From contig NZ_JADEXS020000001.1 of NCBI RefSeq assembly GCF_015207005.2, positions 5,032,001-5,096,000 of the forward strand: DNA of 64,000 nucleotides, read 5' to 3'. Made by a program: the position numbers and the translations under genes. Every line of letters starts with the position of its first letter. The stretch's first letter is position 1. A model generated the notes under the pieces. That model worked only from the letters and a program-made list of their open reading frames with translations. It did no database searches and was not told where the DNA came from. This document shows positions 45,718-54,611 of the stretch, in pieces. The DNA comes from Desmonostoc muscorum LEGE 12446 (lineage in GTDB: Bacteria > Cyanobacteriota > Cyanobacteriia > Cyanobacteriales > Nostocaceae).

Positions 45718-46116
45718 CTATCTTTCGTAATCTTTAGTATTGTTTTGTCCGAAACTTTCCCACATACGGTACGCACCATAACCAACTGCCGCCGTGGCTG
45801 CTACTGGAACTAATATTGGCGCTGCTGCTACCACTGCTGCTGATGCTGCTGCTAATGGAGCTGCCGTTGTCATAGCTACTTGTCCAATTGCTGCTGCCGC
45901 TTCTACTAGAGTTCCAGTCTGTCCAGTAGCAGCAAGCGTTACTGCACTACCTGAAAGAACTCCTGTTGTAAATGAGCCACAATCTGAGTTGCACTGGAAA
46001 ATGATTACATCTGCTCTTGCTGGAGATGGGAAAGTTATCAGAGTGGTAGTCACAATGAGTAATGTAACTAGGCACACGGAAATTAAACGTTTAGCACTTT
46101 GAAATAAGTTTTGCAT
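45718..46116 (-). CDS. Secreted or membrane Ala-rich small protein
   Basis: A 132-residue protein with a clear N-terminal signal peptide (RLISVCLVTLLIVTTTLITF, then SPARA-D as probable cleavage). The mature part begins DVIIFQCNSDCGSFTTG, with two Cys that could form a disulfide, followed by a long Ala/Gly/Val-rich hydrophobic region that ends VPVAATAAVGYGAYRMWESF. This end resembles the [12 protein letters not shown] and [12 protein letters not shown] motifs in the neighbouring WD40-J protein. The C-terminus is polar. The two genes share strand, with 138 nt between. I recognise no family. Confidence 0.7.
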   Translation of the reverse strand: MQNLFQSAKRLISVCLVTLLIVTTTLITFPSPARADVIIFQCNSDCGSFTTGVLSGSAVTLAATGQTGTLVEAAAAIGQVAMTTAAPLAAASAAVVAAAPILVPVAATAAVGYGAYRMWESFGQNNTKDYER

Positions 46117-46496
46117 TTGATTTTTGTTGAAATCTTAATGTAACTCTCGATTTGAGATTACTTAAAACTTAAGCTATGTAACCTTGTTACAGCCTCGTTA
46201 CATTCAACTAAATATTGCATTCTGTTCTTAAATTTTGTGTAAAGTGTAACCTTTCGCTATCTTCAAGTGTGGAAACAGAAGGCGCTCACAGGCGGACAAT
46301 AAACAGGGATTGTTAGTAGCATTGGTATTGAAAGACTCAATTTCTTAAAATAAATAGGGGATCTAGTCTCGCACTTTCCATGACATTAAATTAGGCAAAA
46401 CTCTGCGTTACTTTGCGTTTACTTTGCGTCCCTCTGCGTTTAAAAACATTACGATTTTACGCAAAGTTGTACTTAGGTAACTTAATTTGGCGTTAC
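46117..46496. other. Gene-free stretch with CTCTGCG-type repeat
   Basis: No gene. CTCTGCGTTACTTTGCGTTTACTTTGCGTCCCTCTGCGTTT at about 46391-46442 is a copy of a repeat also seen near 18305, 33420 and 58345. No HicA-like frame is present after the orphan HicB gene. Confidence 0.5.
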
Positions 46497-46661
46497 TTAC
46501 CCATGCTTGGGCTTATCTGCCAAAACACGCAATGCCAATGCTTGAACTCTAGCAACTGCTTCTTCTCGTGTCTGCCCATAAGCTATTACACCTAGAAAAC
46601 CAATTACTTCAGCTAGGAAGCGTCCATCTTCTTCTTGTTCAATCTCGATCGCCAAGTTCAT
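46497..46661 (-). CDS. Orphan HicB-like protein
   Basis: From the ATG at 46661 (MNLAIEIEQEEDG) the product has 54 residues with the HicB-type half RNase H-like fold: a first strand LAIEIEQEEDGRFLAEV, then GVIAYGQTREEAVARVQALALRVLADK. HicB proteins are usually antitoxins paired with HicA mRNA interferases. No HicA frame is seen on either side, and there is no C-terminal DNA-binding domain, so this is a solitary HicB-type protein. The in-frame extension upstream of 46661 overlaps the promoter region of bciB and is unlikely to be translated. Confidence 0.75.
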   Translation of the reverse strand: MNLAIEIEQEEDGRFLAEVIGFLGVIAYGQTREEAVARVQALALRVLADKPKHG

Positions 46662-46715
46662 AGCCAGTAAAGGTATTGTAATAAAAGCGATTCCTGGATA
46701 AAACAAAAAATTTAT

Positions 46716-47909
46716 ATGACCTCAGTTTCTCCTCACAAAAAAGCCAGAGCCTTAAAACCTACTAGCCGTCGCCCTGCGAAAGAACTTTGTAGCGAGTGCG
46801 GATTGTGCGATACATACTATATTCATTATGTCAAGGAAGCCTGCGCTTTTATTAATCAGCAAATAGGTGAACTTGAGGAACAAGCGCATAGGCGATCGCG
46901 CGATCTCGATAATCCTGATGAGCTATACTTTGGTGTTCATCAAGACATGATGGCGGCACGCAAACAGCAACCAATCGAAGGCGCACAATGGACGGGTATT
47001 GTTAGCAGCATTGCTATTGAAATGCTTAATCGCGGCTTAGTTGAAGGTGTTGTCTGCGTCCAAAACACCAAAGAAGACCGCTTTCAACCCATGCCCATCA
47101 TCGCCCGCACCCCAGAAGAAATACTCGCAGCCAGAGTAAATAAACCAACACTTTCACCTAATCTTTCTGTATTGGAACAGATAGAAAAATCGGGGATGAA
47201 GCGGCTATTAGTAATTGGTGTTGGTTGCCAAATTCAGGCGCTACGAGCTGTAGAAAAACAACTTGGTTTGGAAAAGTTGTATGTTTTGGGTACGCCTTGC
47301 GTAGATAATGTTAATCGCGCGGGACTGCAAAAATTCTTAGAAACTACTAGCCGATCGCCCCAGACAGTCGTACATTACGAATTCATGCAAGACTTCCGGG
47401 TTCACTTCAAACATGAAGATGGCTCAACAGAAACCGTACCTTTCTTTGGCTTGAAGACTAATAAACTCAAAGATGTCTTTGCCCCATCTTGTATGAGTTG
47501 CTTTGATTACGTTAACTCCCTAGCAGATTTAGTCGTCGGCTACATGGGCGCACCCTTCGGTTGGCAGTGGATTCTAGTTAGAAATGACACTGGTAAGGAA
47601 ATGCTGGATTTAGTAAAAGACCAGTTAGATACTCAGCCGGTGATGTCCAAAGGGAATCGTAAGGAAGCTGTACAACAAAGTATTCCCGCCTACGATAAAG
47701 GGGTAACTCTGCCGATGTGGGCTGCAAAACTGATGGGTGTGGTGATTGAGAAAATTGGCCCTAAGGGTTTGGAGTATGCGCGGTTTTCCATTGATTCTCA
47801 CTTTACTCGGAATTATTTGTATGTGAAGCGGAATCACCCGGAGAAGTTAGAGGAGCATGTTCCGGAGTATGCTAAGCGTATTGTTGGGCAGTATGAGTTA
47901 CCGGAGTAA
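46716..47909 (+). CDS. bciB: Ferredoxin-type 3,8-divinyl (proto)chlorophyllide reductase family
   Basis: A 397-residue Fe-S flavoprotein of the coenzyme F420 hydrogenase beta-subunit family. Cyanobacterial members (Slr1923 type, BciB) reduce the 8-vinyl group in chlorophyll synthesis. Cys25, Cys28 and Cys31 (CSECGLC) and SCMSCFDYVNSLADLVVGYMG supply Fe-S ligands. QWTGIVSSIAIEMLNRGLVEGVVC and GTPCVDNVNRAGLQKFL are conserved. A related eukaryotic branch is 7-hydroxymethyl chlorophyll a reductase, but in cyanobacteria divinyl reductase is the established role. It is divergent from the HicB-like gene with only about 54 nt between. Confidence 0.88.
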   Translation: MTSVSPHKKARALKPTSRRPAKELCSECGLCDTYYIHYVKEACAFINQQIGELEEQAHRRSRDLDNPDELYFGVHQDMMAARKQQPIEGAQWTGIVSSIAIEMLNRGLVEGVVCVQNTKEDRFQPMPIIARTPEEILAARVNKPTLSPNLSVLEQIEKSGMKRLLVIGVGCQIQALRAVEKQLGLEKLYVLGTPCVDNVNRAGLQKFLETTSRSPQTVVHYEFMQDFRVHFKHEDGSTETVPFFGLKTNKLKDVFAPSCMSCFDYVNSLADLVVGYMGAPFGWQWILVRNDTGKEMLDLVKDQLDTQPVMSKGNRKEAVQQSIPAYDKGVTLPMWAAKLMGVVIEKIGPKGLEYARFSIDSHFTRNYLYVKRNHPEKLEEHVPEYAKRIVGQYELPE

Positions 47910-47924
47910 TATCAACAAATTTTA

Positions 47925-48088
47925 GATTTTAAATTTTGGATTTTGGAGGGGAGAAATTTCAAGTATTTGCATATATTTAGGGTAGCAAATAAGAAATGTC
48001 TCACGCAGAAAGAGTAGAGACGTAGCACTGCTACGTCTCTACAAGGATTTCAGGTAACACAGAATTAATTTCTGGAGATGTCTAATCC
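47925..48088. repeat. GATTTTGGATTTTGG and AGAGACGTAGCACTGCTACGTCTCT repeats
   Basis: AGATTTTAAATTTTGGATTTTGGA is at about 47923-47947, and AGAGACGTAGCACTGCTACGTCTCT, a strong palindrome, at about 48014-48038. The two convergent genes end here, so the palindrome may act as a bidirectional terminator. Confidence 0.65.
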
Positions 48089-49336
48089 TCACCCAGCCCT
48101 ACCCACTGCATCGATCGCCGCCTCCAATGCGATCGCCACATGAGTCCAATGAGTCCCCCCTTGGCAATAAACCACATACGGCTCGCGCATTGGTCCATCC
48201 GCGGACAATTCCAAAGTACTCCCCTCAATAAATGTCCCCCCAGCCATCACTACCTGGCTCTCATACCCCGGCATTTCATCTGGAACGGGGTCTAAGTAAG
48301 AACCGATGGGAGAATGCTGTTGTATGGCTTTACAGAAAGCAATTAGCTTTTCGGCAGAACCCAGTTTAATTGCCTGAATCACATCTTTCCGCGGCGCTAG
48401 AGGTGCGGGATTCACTGGATAACCAAGTTGATCAAATACATAACCAGTTAAATATGTCCCTTTCATCGCCTCTCCCACCATCTGCGGTGCGAGAAATAGT
48501 CCTTGGAACAACAACCGATTTTGGTCAAAGGTAGCACCGCCATAACTACCGATACCGGGAGCAGTGAGGCGACAGGCGGCGGCTTCCACTAAATCGCCGC
48601 GACCGGCGACATAACCACCAGCGCTAACAATGGTACCACCAGGATTTTTAATCAATGACCCCGCAATTAAATCAGCACCTACGGCTGTGGGTTCCCTGGT
48701 TTCGATGAATTCGCCGTAGCAATTATCCACAAAGCAAACGGTGTTAGGGTTTTGCTGTTTTACCAAATGGATAATTTTTTCAATATCAGCAATTGATAAA
48801 CTCGGACGCCAAGAATAGCCACAAGAACGCTGAATTAATACTAAACGCGTGTTATCAGCCACGCTAGTACTTAAAGCTTGCCAATCTATAGTTCCTTCGG
48901 GGGTTAGCTCCAATTGGCGGTATTTTATGCCAAACTCGATAAGGGAGCCTTGACCTTGACCCCGTAAACCAATGACTTCTTCCAGCGTATCGTAAGGAGA
49001 ACCAACTACTGCTACCATTTCATCTCCAGGACGGAGTACCCCAAACAAAGCGCAAGCGATCGCATGAGTTCCCGAAACAAACTGCACTCGCACAGCTGCT
49101 GCTTCGGAACCCATAACTTCGGCAAAAACTCGATCTAAAGTTTCTCGCCCTAAATCATCGTGACCATAACCACTTACACCGGCAAAGTGGTGTGCGCCCA
49201 CACGGTGATTACGAAAGGCATCCAGCACTCGTTTTAGATTATGCTTGACCTGAGTGTCAATACCAGAAAAAATTTCTAACAGTGCATGTTCTGCTTGCCG
49301 CAGCTGTTCCAAGCTGTTCATTAGTTCCTCGTTCAC
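48089..49336 (-). CDS. PLP-dependent methionine gamma-lyase-like protein (aluminium-resistance family)
   Basis: The 415 residues belong to the Cys/Met-metabolism PLP family branch often named aluminium resistance protein. It shows the fold-type I elements VQFVSGTHAIACALFGVLRPGDEM (cofactor phosphate region), VCFVDNCYGEFIE (Asp for the pyridine), and AGSLIKNPGG with the PLP lysine. The C-terminal part (GTFIEGSTLELSADGPMREPY) is also characteristic. Substrate is probably a sulfur amino acid, but this is inference. It is divergent from desC. Confidence 0.87.
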   Translation of the reverse strand: MNEELMNSLEQLRQAEHALLEIFSGIDTQVKHNLKRVLDAFRNHRVGAHHFAGVSGYGHDDLGRETLDRVFAEVMGSEAAAVRVQFVSGTHAIACALFGVLRPGDEMVAVVGSPYDTLEEVIGLRGQGQGSLIEFGIKYRQLELTPEGTIDWQALSTSVADNTRLVLIQRSCGYSWRPSLSIADIEKIIHLVKQQNPNTVCFVDNCYGEFIETREPTAVGADLIAGSLIKNPGGTIVSAGGYVAGRGDLVEAAACRLTAPGIGSYGGATFDQNRLLFQGLFLAPQMVGEAMKGTYLTGYVFDQLGYPVNPAPLAPRKDVIQAIKLGSAEKLIAFCKAIQQHSPIGSYLDPVPDEMPGYESQVVMAGGTFIEGSTLELSADGPMREPYVVYCQGGTHWTHVAIALEAAIDAVGRAG

Positions 49337-49406
49337 AAAAAATTATAAGTATGCGGATTTTCAAATCGCGCAAATTCGGCCGAACAATTCCAATTCAGGT
49401 TACTGC

Positions 49407-50228
49407 ATGACAATTGCTACTTCAACTAAACCTCAAATCAACTGGGTTAATACCCTGTTTTTCATTAGTCTGCACATCGGTGCGCTGTTTGCCTTTGTTC
49501 CTGGTAACTTTAGCTGGACAGCAGTTGGTGTGGGTTTGTTGCTGTACTGGGTGAGTGGTGGTTTAGGCATTACTCTGGGATTTCACCGCCTTGTCACCCA
49601 CCGCAGTTTTCAGACTCCCAAATGGCTGGAGTATGTTTTGGTGTTTTTCGGGACACTCGCCTGTCAAGGAGGACCAATCGAGTGGGTAGGGACACATCGT
49701 ATACATCATTTACACTCAGATACTGAGGGTGATCCCCATGATTCTAATAAAGGCTTCTGGTGGAGCCACATGGGTTGGCTGATTCATTATTGTCCCACTC
49801 ACGATCAAGTTCCTCGTTTCACCAAAGACATAGCCGAAGACCCAGTTTATCAGTTTTTAGAAAAATATTTCATTTTGCTTCAGATTGCTCTGGGCATATT
49901 GCTTTTGCTTCTGGGTGGCTGGTCATTTGTTGTTTGGGGAATTTTTGTTCGCATTATCTGGGTTTACCACTGCACTTGGTTGGTAAACAGCGCTACTCAC
50001 AAATTTGGGTATCAAAGCCATGATTCTGGCGATCGCTCAACTAACTGCTGGTGGGTAGCTGTACTAGTTTTTGGTGAAGGCTGGCATAATAATCACCATG
50101 CTTTTCAATACTCAGCTCGCCACGGGCTGCAATGGTGGGAAATTGATTTAACTTGGATGACAATTCAATTGCTGCAAGCAGTTGGTCTAGCGACCAATGT
50201 GAAGTTGGCTCCAACGAAAATTAGTTAG
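49407..50228 (+). CDS. desC: Acyl-lipid delta-9 desaturase DesC
   Basis: The enzyme introduces the first double bond in membrane fatty acids. From the ATG at 49407 (MTIATSTKPQINW) it has 273 residues. The three His boxes are HRLVTHRS, HRIHHLHSD, and HNNHHAFQY. Membrane segments appear near FFISLHIGALFAFVP and LQIALGILLLLLGGWSFVVWG. In-frame codons before 49407 are not coding-like and overlap the lyase gene on the other strand. It leads a desC-desA-desB series on one strand, separated by repeat-filled gaps (234 and 497 nt). Confidence 0.92.
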   Translation: MTIATSTKPQINWVNTLFFISLHIGALFAFVPGNFSWTAVGVGLLLYWVSGGLGITLGFHRLVTHRSFQTPKWLEYVLVFFGTLACQGGPIEWVGTHRIHHLHSDTEGDPHDSNKGFWWSHMGWLIHYCPTHDQVPRFTKDIAEDPVYQFLEKYFILLQIALGILLLLLGGWSFVVWGIFVRIIWVYHCTWLVNSATHKFGYQSHDSGDRSTNCWWVAVLVFGEGWHNNHHAFQYSARHGLQWWEIDLTWMTIQLLQAVGLATNVKLAPTKIS

Positions 50229-50335
50229 GAGTTAGGAGTTAGGAGTTATGAGCGGAGCCGGAGACGTTCCGCCTCCGGTTATAATGTCTACTTTTTTTAA
50301 CTCATAACTCATCACTTCTAACTCCTAACTTTTGA
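50225..50335. repeat. Inverted arms GTTAGGAGTTA around a GC hairpin
   Basis: GTTAGGAGTTAGGAGTTATGAG at about 50226-50253 pairs with AACTCATAACTCATCACTTCTAACTCCTAAC at about 50300-50330; between them lies GCGGAGCCGGAGACGTTCCGCCTCCG. It sits between desC and desA and could form a long hairpin in the transcript. Confidence 0.75.
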
Positions 50336-50462
50336 AAAAGCTATTTACGGGTGCGCTTGTATAGGTTAGGTTGCTATAATCCGAAACGCTAATGTTAAGC
50401 AACTTTGCGGCAAGTTATTTTTTGATGACTTGGTGGAGGAGTTTGTTGTATTTCAGGTGTTC

Positions 50463-51515
50463 ATGACTACATCAATAATTAACAGCCAGAAATTAACTGA
50501 CGAGTCTGGGAATTCCGACTTCAGGCTCAAAGATATTGTCAAAACCCTGCCACGGGAATGTTTTGTGCAAAGCCGTCGCAAGGCTTGGACACAAGTAATA
50601 CTGAGTGTCTTGGCGGTTGCTTTGGGCTACTACTGTCTGACCATTACTCCTTGGTTTCTTTTGCCCCTAGCTTGGGTTTTTACAGGTACTGCTTTAACAG
50701 GTTTTTTTGTAATTGCTCATGATTGTGGCCACAGGTCATTTGCCAAACGCCGTTGGGTAAATGATTTGGTAGGACACTTTTTTCTGATGCCGCTAATTTA
50801 TCCTTTTCACAGTTGGCGCATTAAGCATAATTATCACCATACTCATACCAACAAGCTGGATGAGGACAACGCTTGGCATCCAATCAGACCAGAAGTGTTT
50901 GAACGTTGGGATAAAACCCGACAGTCTGCTTTTGAGTTGTTCATTCGCAAACGCTTCTGGTGGGTAGGTTCCATTGGACATTGGGCAGTTGTGCATTTTG
51001 ATTGGCGGAATTTCAAAACAAAAGACCAATCGAGCATCAAGCTTTCTGTAGGTGTGGTAGTATTATTTGCTGCGATCGCTTTCCCAGCCCTGATCGCCAC
51101 TACAGGTATTTGGGGATTTGTCAAGTTTTGGCTAGTGCCCTGGTTGGTCTACCATTTTTGGATGAGTACTTTTACCATCGTTCACCATACTGCCTCAGAT
51201 GTTCCTTTTGTGACAGCAAACAAGTGGAATGAGGCTCTAGCTCAACTATTTGGCACTGTTCATTGCGATTATCCCCGCTGGGTAGAAATCCTCTGCCACG
51301 ATATCAATGTCCATGTCCCTCATCATATTTCCACCGCCATTCCTTCTTATAATTTGCGGCTAGCTTACAGCAGCATCAAAGAAAATTGGAAGCCTTATCT
51401 GCATGATGAATGTCAGTTTTCTTGGTCTTTAATGAAGCAGATTACAGACGAATGTCAACTGTACACAACTGATGTCGGCTATAAGACTTTCAAAGAATAT
51501 TACGCAGAACGATAA
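50463..51515 (+). CDS. desA: Acyl-lipid delta-12 desaturase DesA
   Basis: DesA places the second double bond at delta-12 of lipid-bound C18 (and C16) chains. From the ATG at 50463 (MTTSIINSQKLT) the protein has 350 residues. The His boxes are HDCGH, HNYHHTHTN (with HHTH), and HVPHH in INVHVPHHIST. Membrane pairs surround SVLAVALGYYCLTITPWFLLPLAWVFTG. It belongs with desC and desB in one locus; such desaturases are cold-induced in cyanobacteria, but no regulatory site can be identified. Confidence 0.92.
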   Translation: MTTSIINSQKLTDESGNSDFRLKDIVKTLPRECFVQSRRKAWTQVILSVLAVALGYYCLTITPWFLLPLAWVFTGTALTGFFVIAHDCGHRSFAKRRWVNDLVGHFFLMPLIYPFHSWRIKHNYHHTHTNKLDEDNAWHPIRPEVFERWDKTRQSAFELFIRKRFWWVGSIGHWAVVHFDWRNFKTKDQSSIKLSVGVVVLFAAIAFPALIATTGIWGFVKFWLVPWLVYHFWMSTFTIVHHTASDVPFVTANKWNEALAQLFGTVHCDYPRWVEILCHDINVHVPHHISTAIPSYNLRLAYSSIKENWKPYLHDECQFSWSLMKQITDECQLYTTDVGYKTFKEYYAER

Positions 51516-52012
51516 ACGGTGTTGAAAACTTTATTTACGCTCCTAAAGCTAACGAGAGCGTTTATCTTTGTGTGTGTTTAAATACAATCTGGCAATTCTT
51601 TACTCACTAAAAATGTTGATTGAAGAAGAATTCAGAATTCAGCAATCTTGACGCTTGCGGACTCTCTACCGCTACGCTTTCAGTGGGGAATTGAGACCCG
51701 CCGCTGATTCAAGAAAACCAAATTTTCATTTTCGTGGGGGTCTTAAACCAGGTTATTCAGACGCTAGTCGTACATAATTCATTCTGAATTCTGATTCCTG
51801 AGTCCTGAATTCTGTTTTGGTAAATTGCCAGAAAATTTACTCTTGGATGTTACGAAAATCAGTATCGTGGGCATACTAGTGAAAAAGTAAAAAGTAAAAA
51901 TCAGTATTGGCTTGATCTTGCTTTTGCCTTTTTACTTTTTACTTTTGCCTTCTGTAGGTAAGATTATCTTGCCTCAAATAAAGTTCCGATTTATATTCAA
52001 CAAAAGAATCCA
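51516..52012. repeat. Repeat-filled gap between desA and desB
   Basis: It contains GAATTCAGAATTCAGC at about 51629-51644 and CATTCTGAATTCTGATTCC at about 51779-51797, AGTAAAAAGTAAAAATC at about 51885-51902 pairing with TTTTTACTTTTTACTTTT at about 51929-51946, and no gene. The long AGTAAAAAG/CTTTTTACT stem could end transcription or form a processing site between the two desaturase genes. Confidence 0.65.
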
Positions 52013-53092
52013 GTGCAATCAAATATCATCACGCTCAACGATCCTCACGATCATCAATCATCTGGGGATACTACCAAACTGCCTTTTACTCTTCAGGATT
52101 TAAAAGCTGCAATTCCTGCTGAATGCTTTCAGCCAAATGTGACAAAATCACTTTTTTACTTCTTTCGTGACATCCTGATTATTGGTCTGCTTTACGCGGT
52201 TGCTTACTACCTGGATTCTTGGTTTTTCTTTCCAATTTTTTGGTTAATGCAAGGAACGATGTTTTGGGCTTTGTTTGTAGTCGGACATGACTGCGGACAC
52301 CAATCTTTTTCTAAGCATAAATGGCTAAATGATTTGATTGGACATCTTTCTCACACACCGATACTTGTTCCTTATCATGGTTGGCGAATCAGCCATCGAA
52401 CTCACCACAAAAATACTGGTAACATCGATAATGATGAAAGCTGGTATCCTGTAAGCGAATCACAGTATCAGGAGATGCCCCTGATACAAAAGATAGGTCG
52501 ATATTATGTTTTTCTGTTGGCTTATCCTGTGTATTTATTCAAGCGTTCTCCGAATAAAGAAGGCTCCCACTTTTTACCCAGCAGTTCGCTGTTTAAACCA
52601 TCAGAAAAATGGGATGTCATCACTAGCACTGTTCTTTTGATTGGTATGGTAGGTTTGCTTGGCTTCCTTACCTATCTATGGGGTTGGATGTGGTTGCTGA
52701 AGTATTACGCTGCACCTTACATCGTGTTCGTAATTTGGCTTGATTTAGTCACCTTCTTGCACCACACTGAACCAGACCTTCCCTGGTATCGTGGAGACGA
52801 TTGGACTTTTTTAAAAGGTGCGATTTCGAGTATTGACCGTGATTATGGTTTGATTAATCATATCCACCATGATATTGGTACTCATGTTGCTCACCACATA
52901 TTCCTTAACATCCCCCACTACAATTTGCTGAAGGCGACTGAGGCGATAAAACCAGTGATGGGTGAGTATTTCCACAAATCAGAGGAACCAATTTGGAAAT
53001 CATTATGGAATTCCTGTGTGAACTGTCATTTTGTACCTGATACTGGAAGTAAGGTTTACTACACATCCAACAACAAGTTAGCTAAAGGCTAA
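52013..53092 (+). CDS. desB: Acyl-lipid omega-3 (delta-15) desaturase DesB
   Basis: DesB introduces the omega-3 double bond. The 359-residue protein has His boxes HDCGHQS, HRTHHKN, and HVAHHIFL, with the downstream block FLHHTEPDLPWYRGDDWTFLKG, typical of omega-3 desaturases rather than DesA. The start is the GTG at 52013; no ATG precedes the coding region in the frame. The N-terminal soluble segment (to LPFTLQDLKAAIPAECFQPN) is also conserved with DesA but more diverged. Confidence 0.92.
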   Translation: MQSNIITLNDPHDHQSSGDTTKLPFTLQDLKAAIPAECFQPNVTKSLFYFFRDILIIGLLYAVAYYLDSWFFFPIFWLMQGTMFWALFVVGHDCGHQSFSKHKWLNDLIGHLSHTPILVPYHGWRISHRTHHKNTGNIDNDESWYPVSESQYQEMPLIQKIGRYYVFLLAYPVYLFKRSPNKEGSHFLPSSSLFKPSEKWDVITSTVLLIGMVGLLGFLTYLWGWMWLLKYYAAPYIVFVIWLDLVTFLHHTEPDLPWYRGDDWTFLKGAISSIDRDYGLINHIHHDIGTHVAHHIFLNIPHYNLLKATEAIKPVMGEYFHKSEEPIWKSLWNSCVNCHFVPDTGSKVYYTSNNKLAKG

Positions 53093-53705
53093 GTTTGAGA
53101 TTTGCGACTTATTAAACAAGTCTCAAATCTTGTATTAAGTTGTCAGTTGTTAGTGGTTTTTTACTACTAACCACTGATAACTCTCTGATGAAGATGAATT
53201 TTTATAAAAATTGCATTAAAGATTAGGCAAATAGCTTAATATAACTTCTCTTCTGCGGGCGATCGCAGATTACATTATTAGTACTGCAAACTCTGTTAAA
53301 ATTTTAGCGTCCCGCTTGCAGTAAATCTCATCGAAAAAATATTCATAAATTTTCCTGGGTATTAGGTCATTAAAATACAGAGGTAAAATAAAAATAGCTC
53401 AATGACACCCAAGTATCCCTGATTCAAGGTTCTACCCTCACAGGAAGATATTTTTCTTCCAACTCTTGTAGTGGTGGTGGCTAAAGACTAGCATATTGGC
53501 GATCGGAGGTGATATCTCGTTACATCAACCCTAACACCAGCGAAAAACTTTTGCTTCAAGTACTTTAGACTCTATTCAGGATGAGTTAAGTTTATTTGCA
53601 TGTAGTGACTTCAGTCAATTTGCTGCTAGGGTTATAAATCAACAGAGACTATACTATAGACAATTTAGCTAAAACCCTTTTCAGATTTTAAATTCAGAGG
53701 TATCA
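53093..53705. other. Gene-free gap before the NYN-domain gene
   Basis: About 610 bases. I see no open frame of convincing length, no repeat of the common families, and no RNA gene; the NYN gene promoter should lie near its end. Some GCGATCGC occurs at 53260. Confidence 0.4.
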
Positions 53706-54401
53706 ATGATTATAACTAATTTTAGCAAACAAAGAAATGAATTAAATGAACCTAAAGTACTCAAAGCTAAACCGCATTGGCAAGGACAAAACTTGAGCGA
53801 TACTGCTGTCAAAGGTAAAGATACCAAGATGCGAGATACTGCACCTGATAGTTCCATTTTGAATACCTTGAATCGTGGTCGAGTTGCTATTTTTATTGAT
53901 GGCTTAAGCCTATTTCATACAGCTTTACAACTCGGCATCGAAATTGACTATGTTAAATTGCTTTGTCATTTAACCAATGGTTCAAGACTGTTACGTGCTT
54001 TTTTCTATACTGGGGTTGATATCACTAATGAGAAGCAACAGGGTTTTCTACTGTGGATGCGTCGTAATGGCTATCGTGTAGTGGCAAAAGATCTCGTTGT
54101 GTCAGCAGATAATTTCAAAAAATCAAACTTGAACGTAGAAATTGCTGTAGACATGATCACTTTAGCCCCTTACTATGATACTGCGGTATTAGTCAGTGGC
54201 GACGGAGATCTAGCTTATGCTGTGAATGCTGTCAGCAGAATGGGGGTTAGAGTGGAAGTTGTTAGTCTACAAACGACAACTAGCGAAAGCTTAATTGATG
54301 TTGCTGACTGCTTTATTGACCTAGATAGTATTAAAGCACACATTCAAAAAGACTCTAATCTTGGCTATAGTTACCGAACCCCGACAAATTCAAACCTCTA
54401 A
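53706..54401 (+). CDS. NYN-domain protein (LabA/DUF88-like)
   Basis: The 231 residues contain a NYN (PIN-like) nuclease-type domain from about residue 57: GRVAIFIDGLSLFH (first Asp), then NVEIAVDMITLAP and TAVLVSGDGDLAYAVN with the further acidic residues, then GVRVEVVSL. LabA of Synechococcus belongs to this family and takes part in circadian output, whereas others in the family act as RNases; neither can be assigned. The N-terminal ~55 residues are polar and possibly flexible. It is a single-gene unit. Confidence 0.82.
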   Translation: MIITNFSKQRNELNEPKVLKAKPHWQGQNLSDTAVKGKDTKMRDTAPDSSILNTLNRGRVAIFIDGLSLFHTALQLGIEIDYVKLLCHLTNGSRLLRAFFYTGVDITNEKQQGFLLWMRRNGYRVVAKDLVVSADNFKKSNLNVEIAVDMITLAPYYDTAVLVSGDGDLAYAVNAVSRMGVRVEVVSLQTTTSESLIDVADCFIDLDSIKAHIQKDSNLGYSYRTPTNSNL

Positions 54402-54611
54402 TATGGGGAGTTGAGAGTAGGGAGTGGGGAGTGGGGAATGGGGAAGATAAGAGCGATGAGGGGAGAGTTAGAACTTGAAGCATTGGCTTGAAGACTGCCA
54501 TCTCTAAGCCAGATTCATCCAGTTATAATACTCATTTATCTACCTCATTTTACCTACTCCCAACTCCCCATTCCCCACTCCCCGCATCTTTTTAAATTTG
54601 CGTATTTTAGG
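54402..54611. repeat. Heptamer arms in inverted orientation
   Basis: GTAGGGAGTGGGGAGTGGGGAATGGGG at about 54417-54443 and CTACTCCCAACTCCCCATTCCCCACTCCCC at about 54564-54593 are complementary arms around ~120 bases. The response-regulator gene starts 18 nt after, so its promoter is either within the repeat or in the core. Confidence 0.75.

Noticed and set aside
46413..46595. A 60-codon + strand frame that could be a HicA toxin
   Set aside because: It does not show the HicA fold motifs and includes the CTCTGCG repeat.
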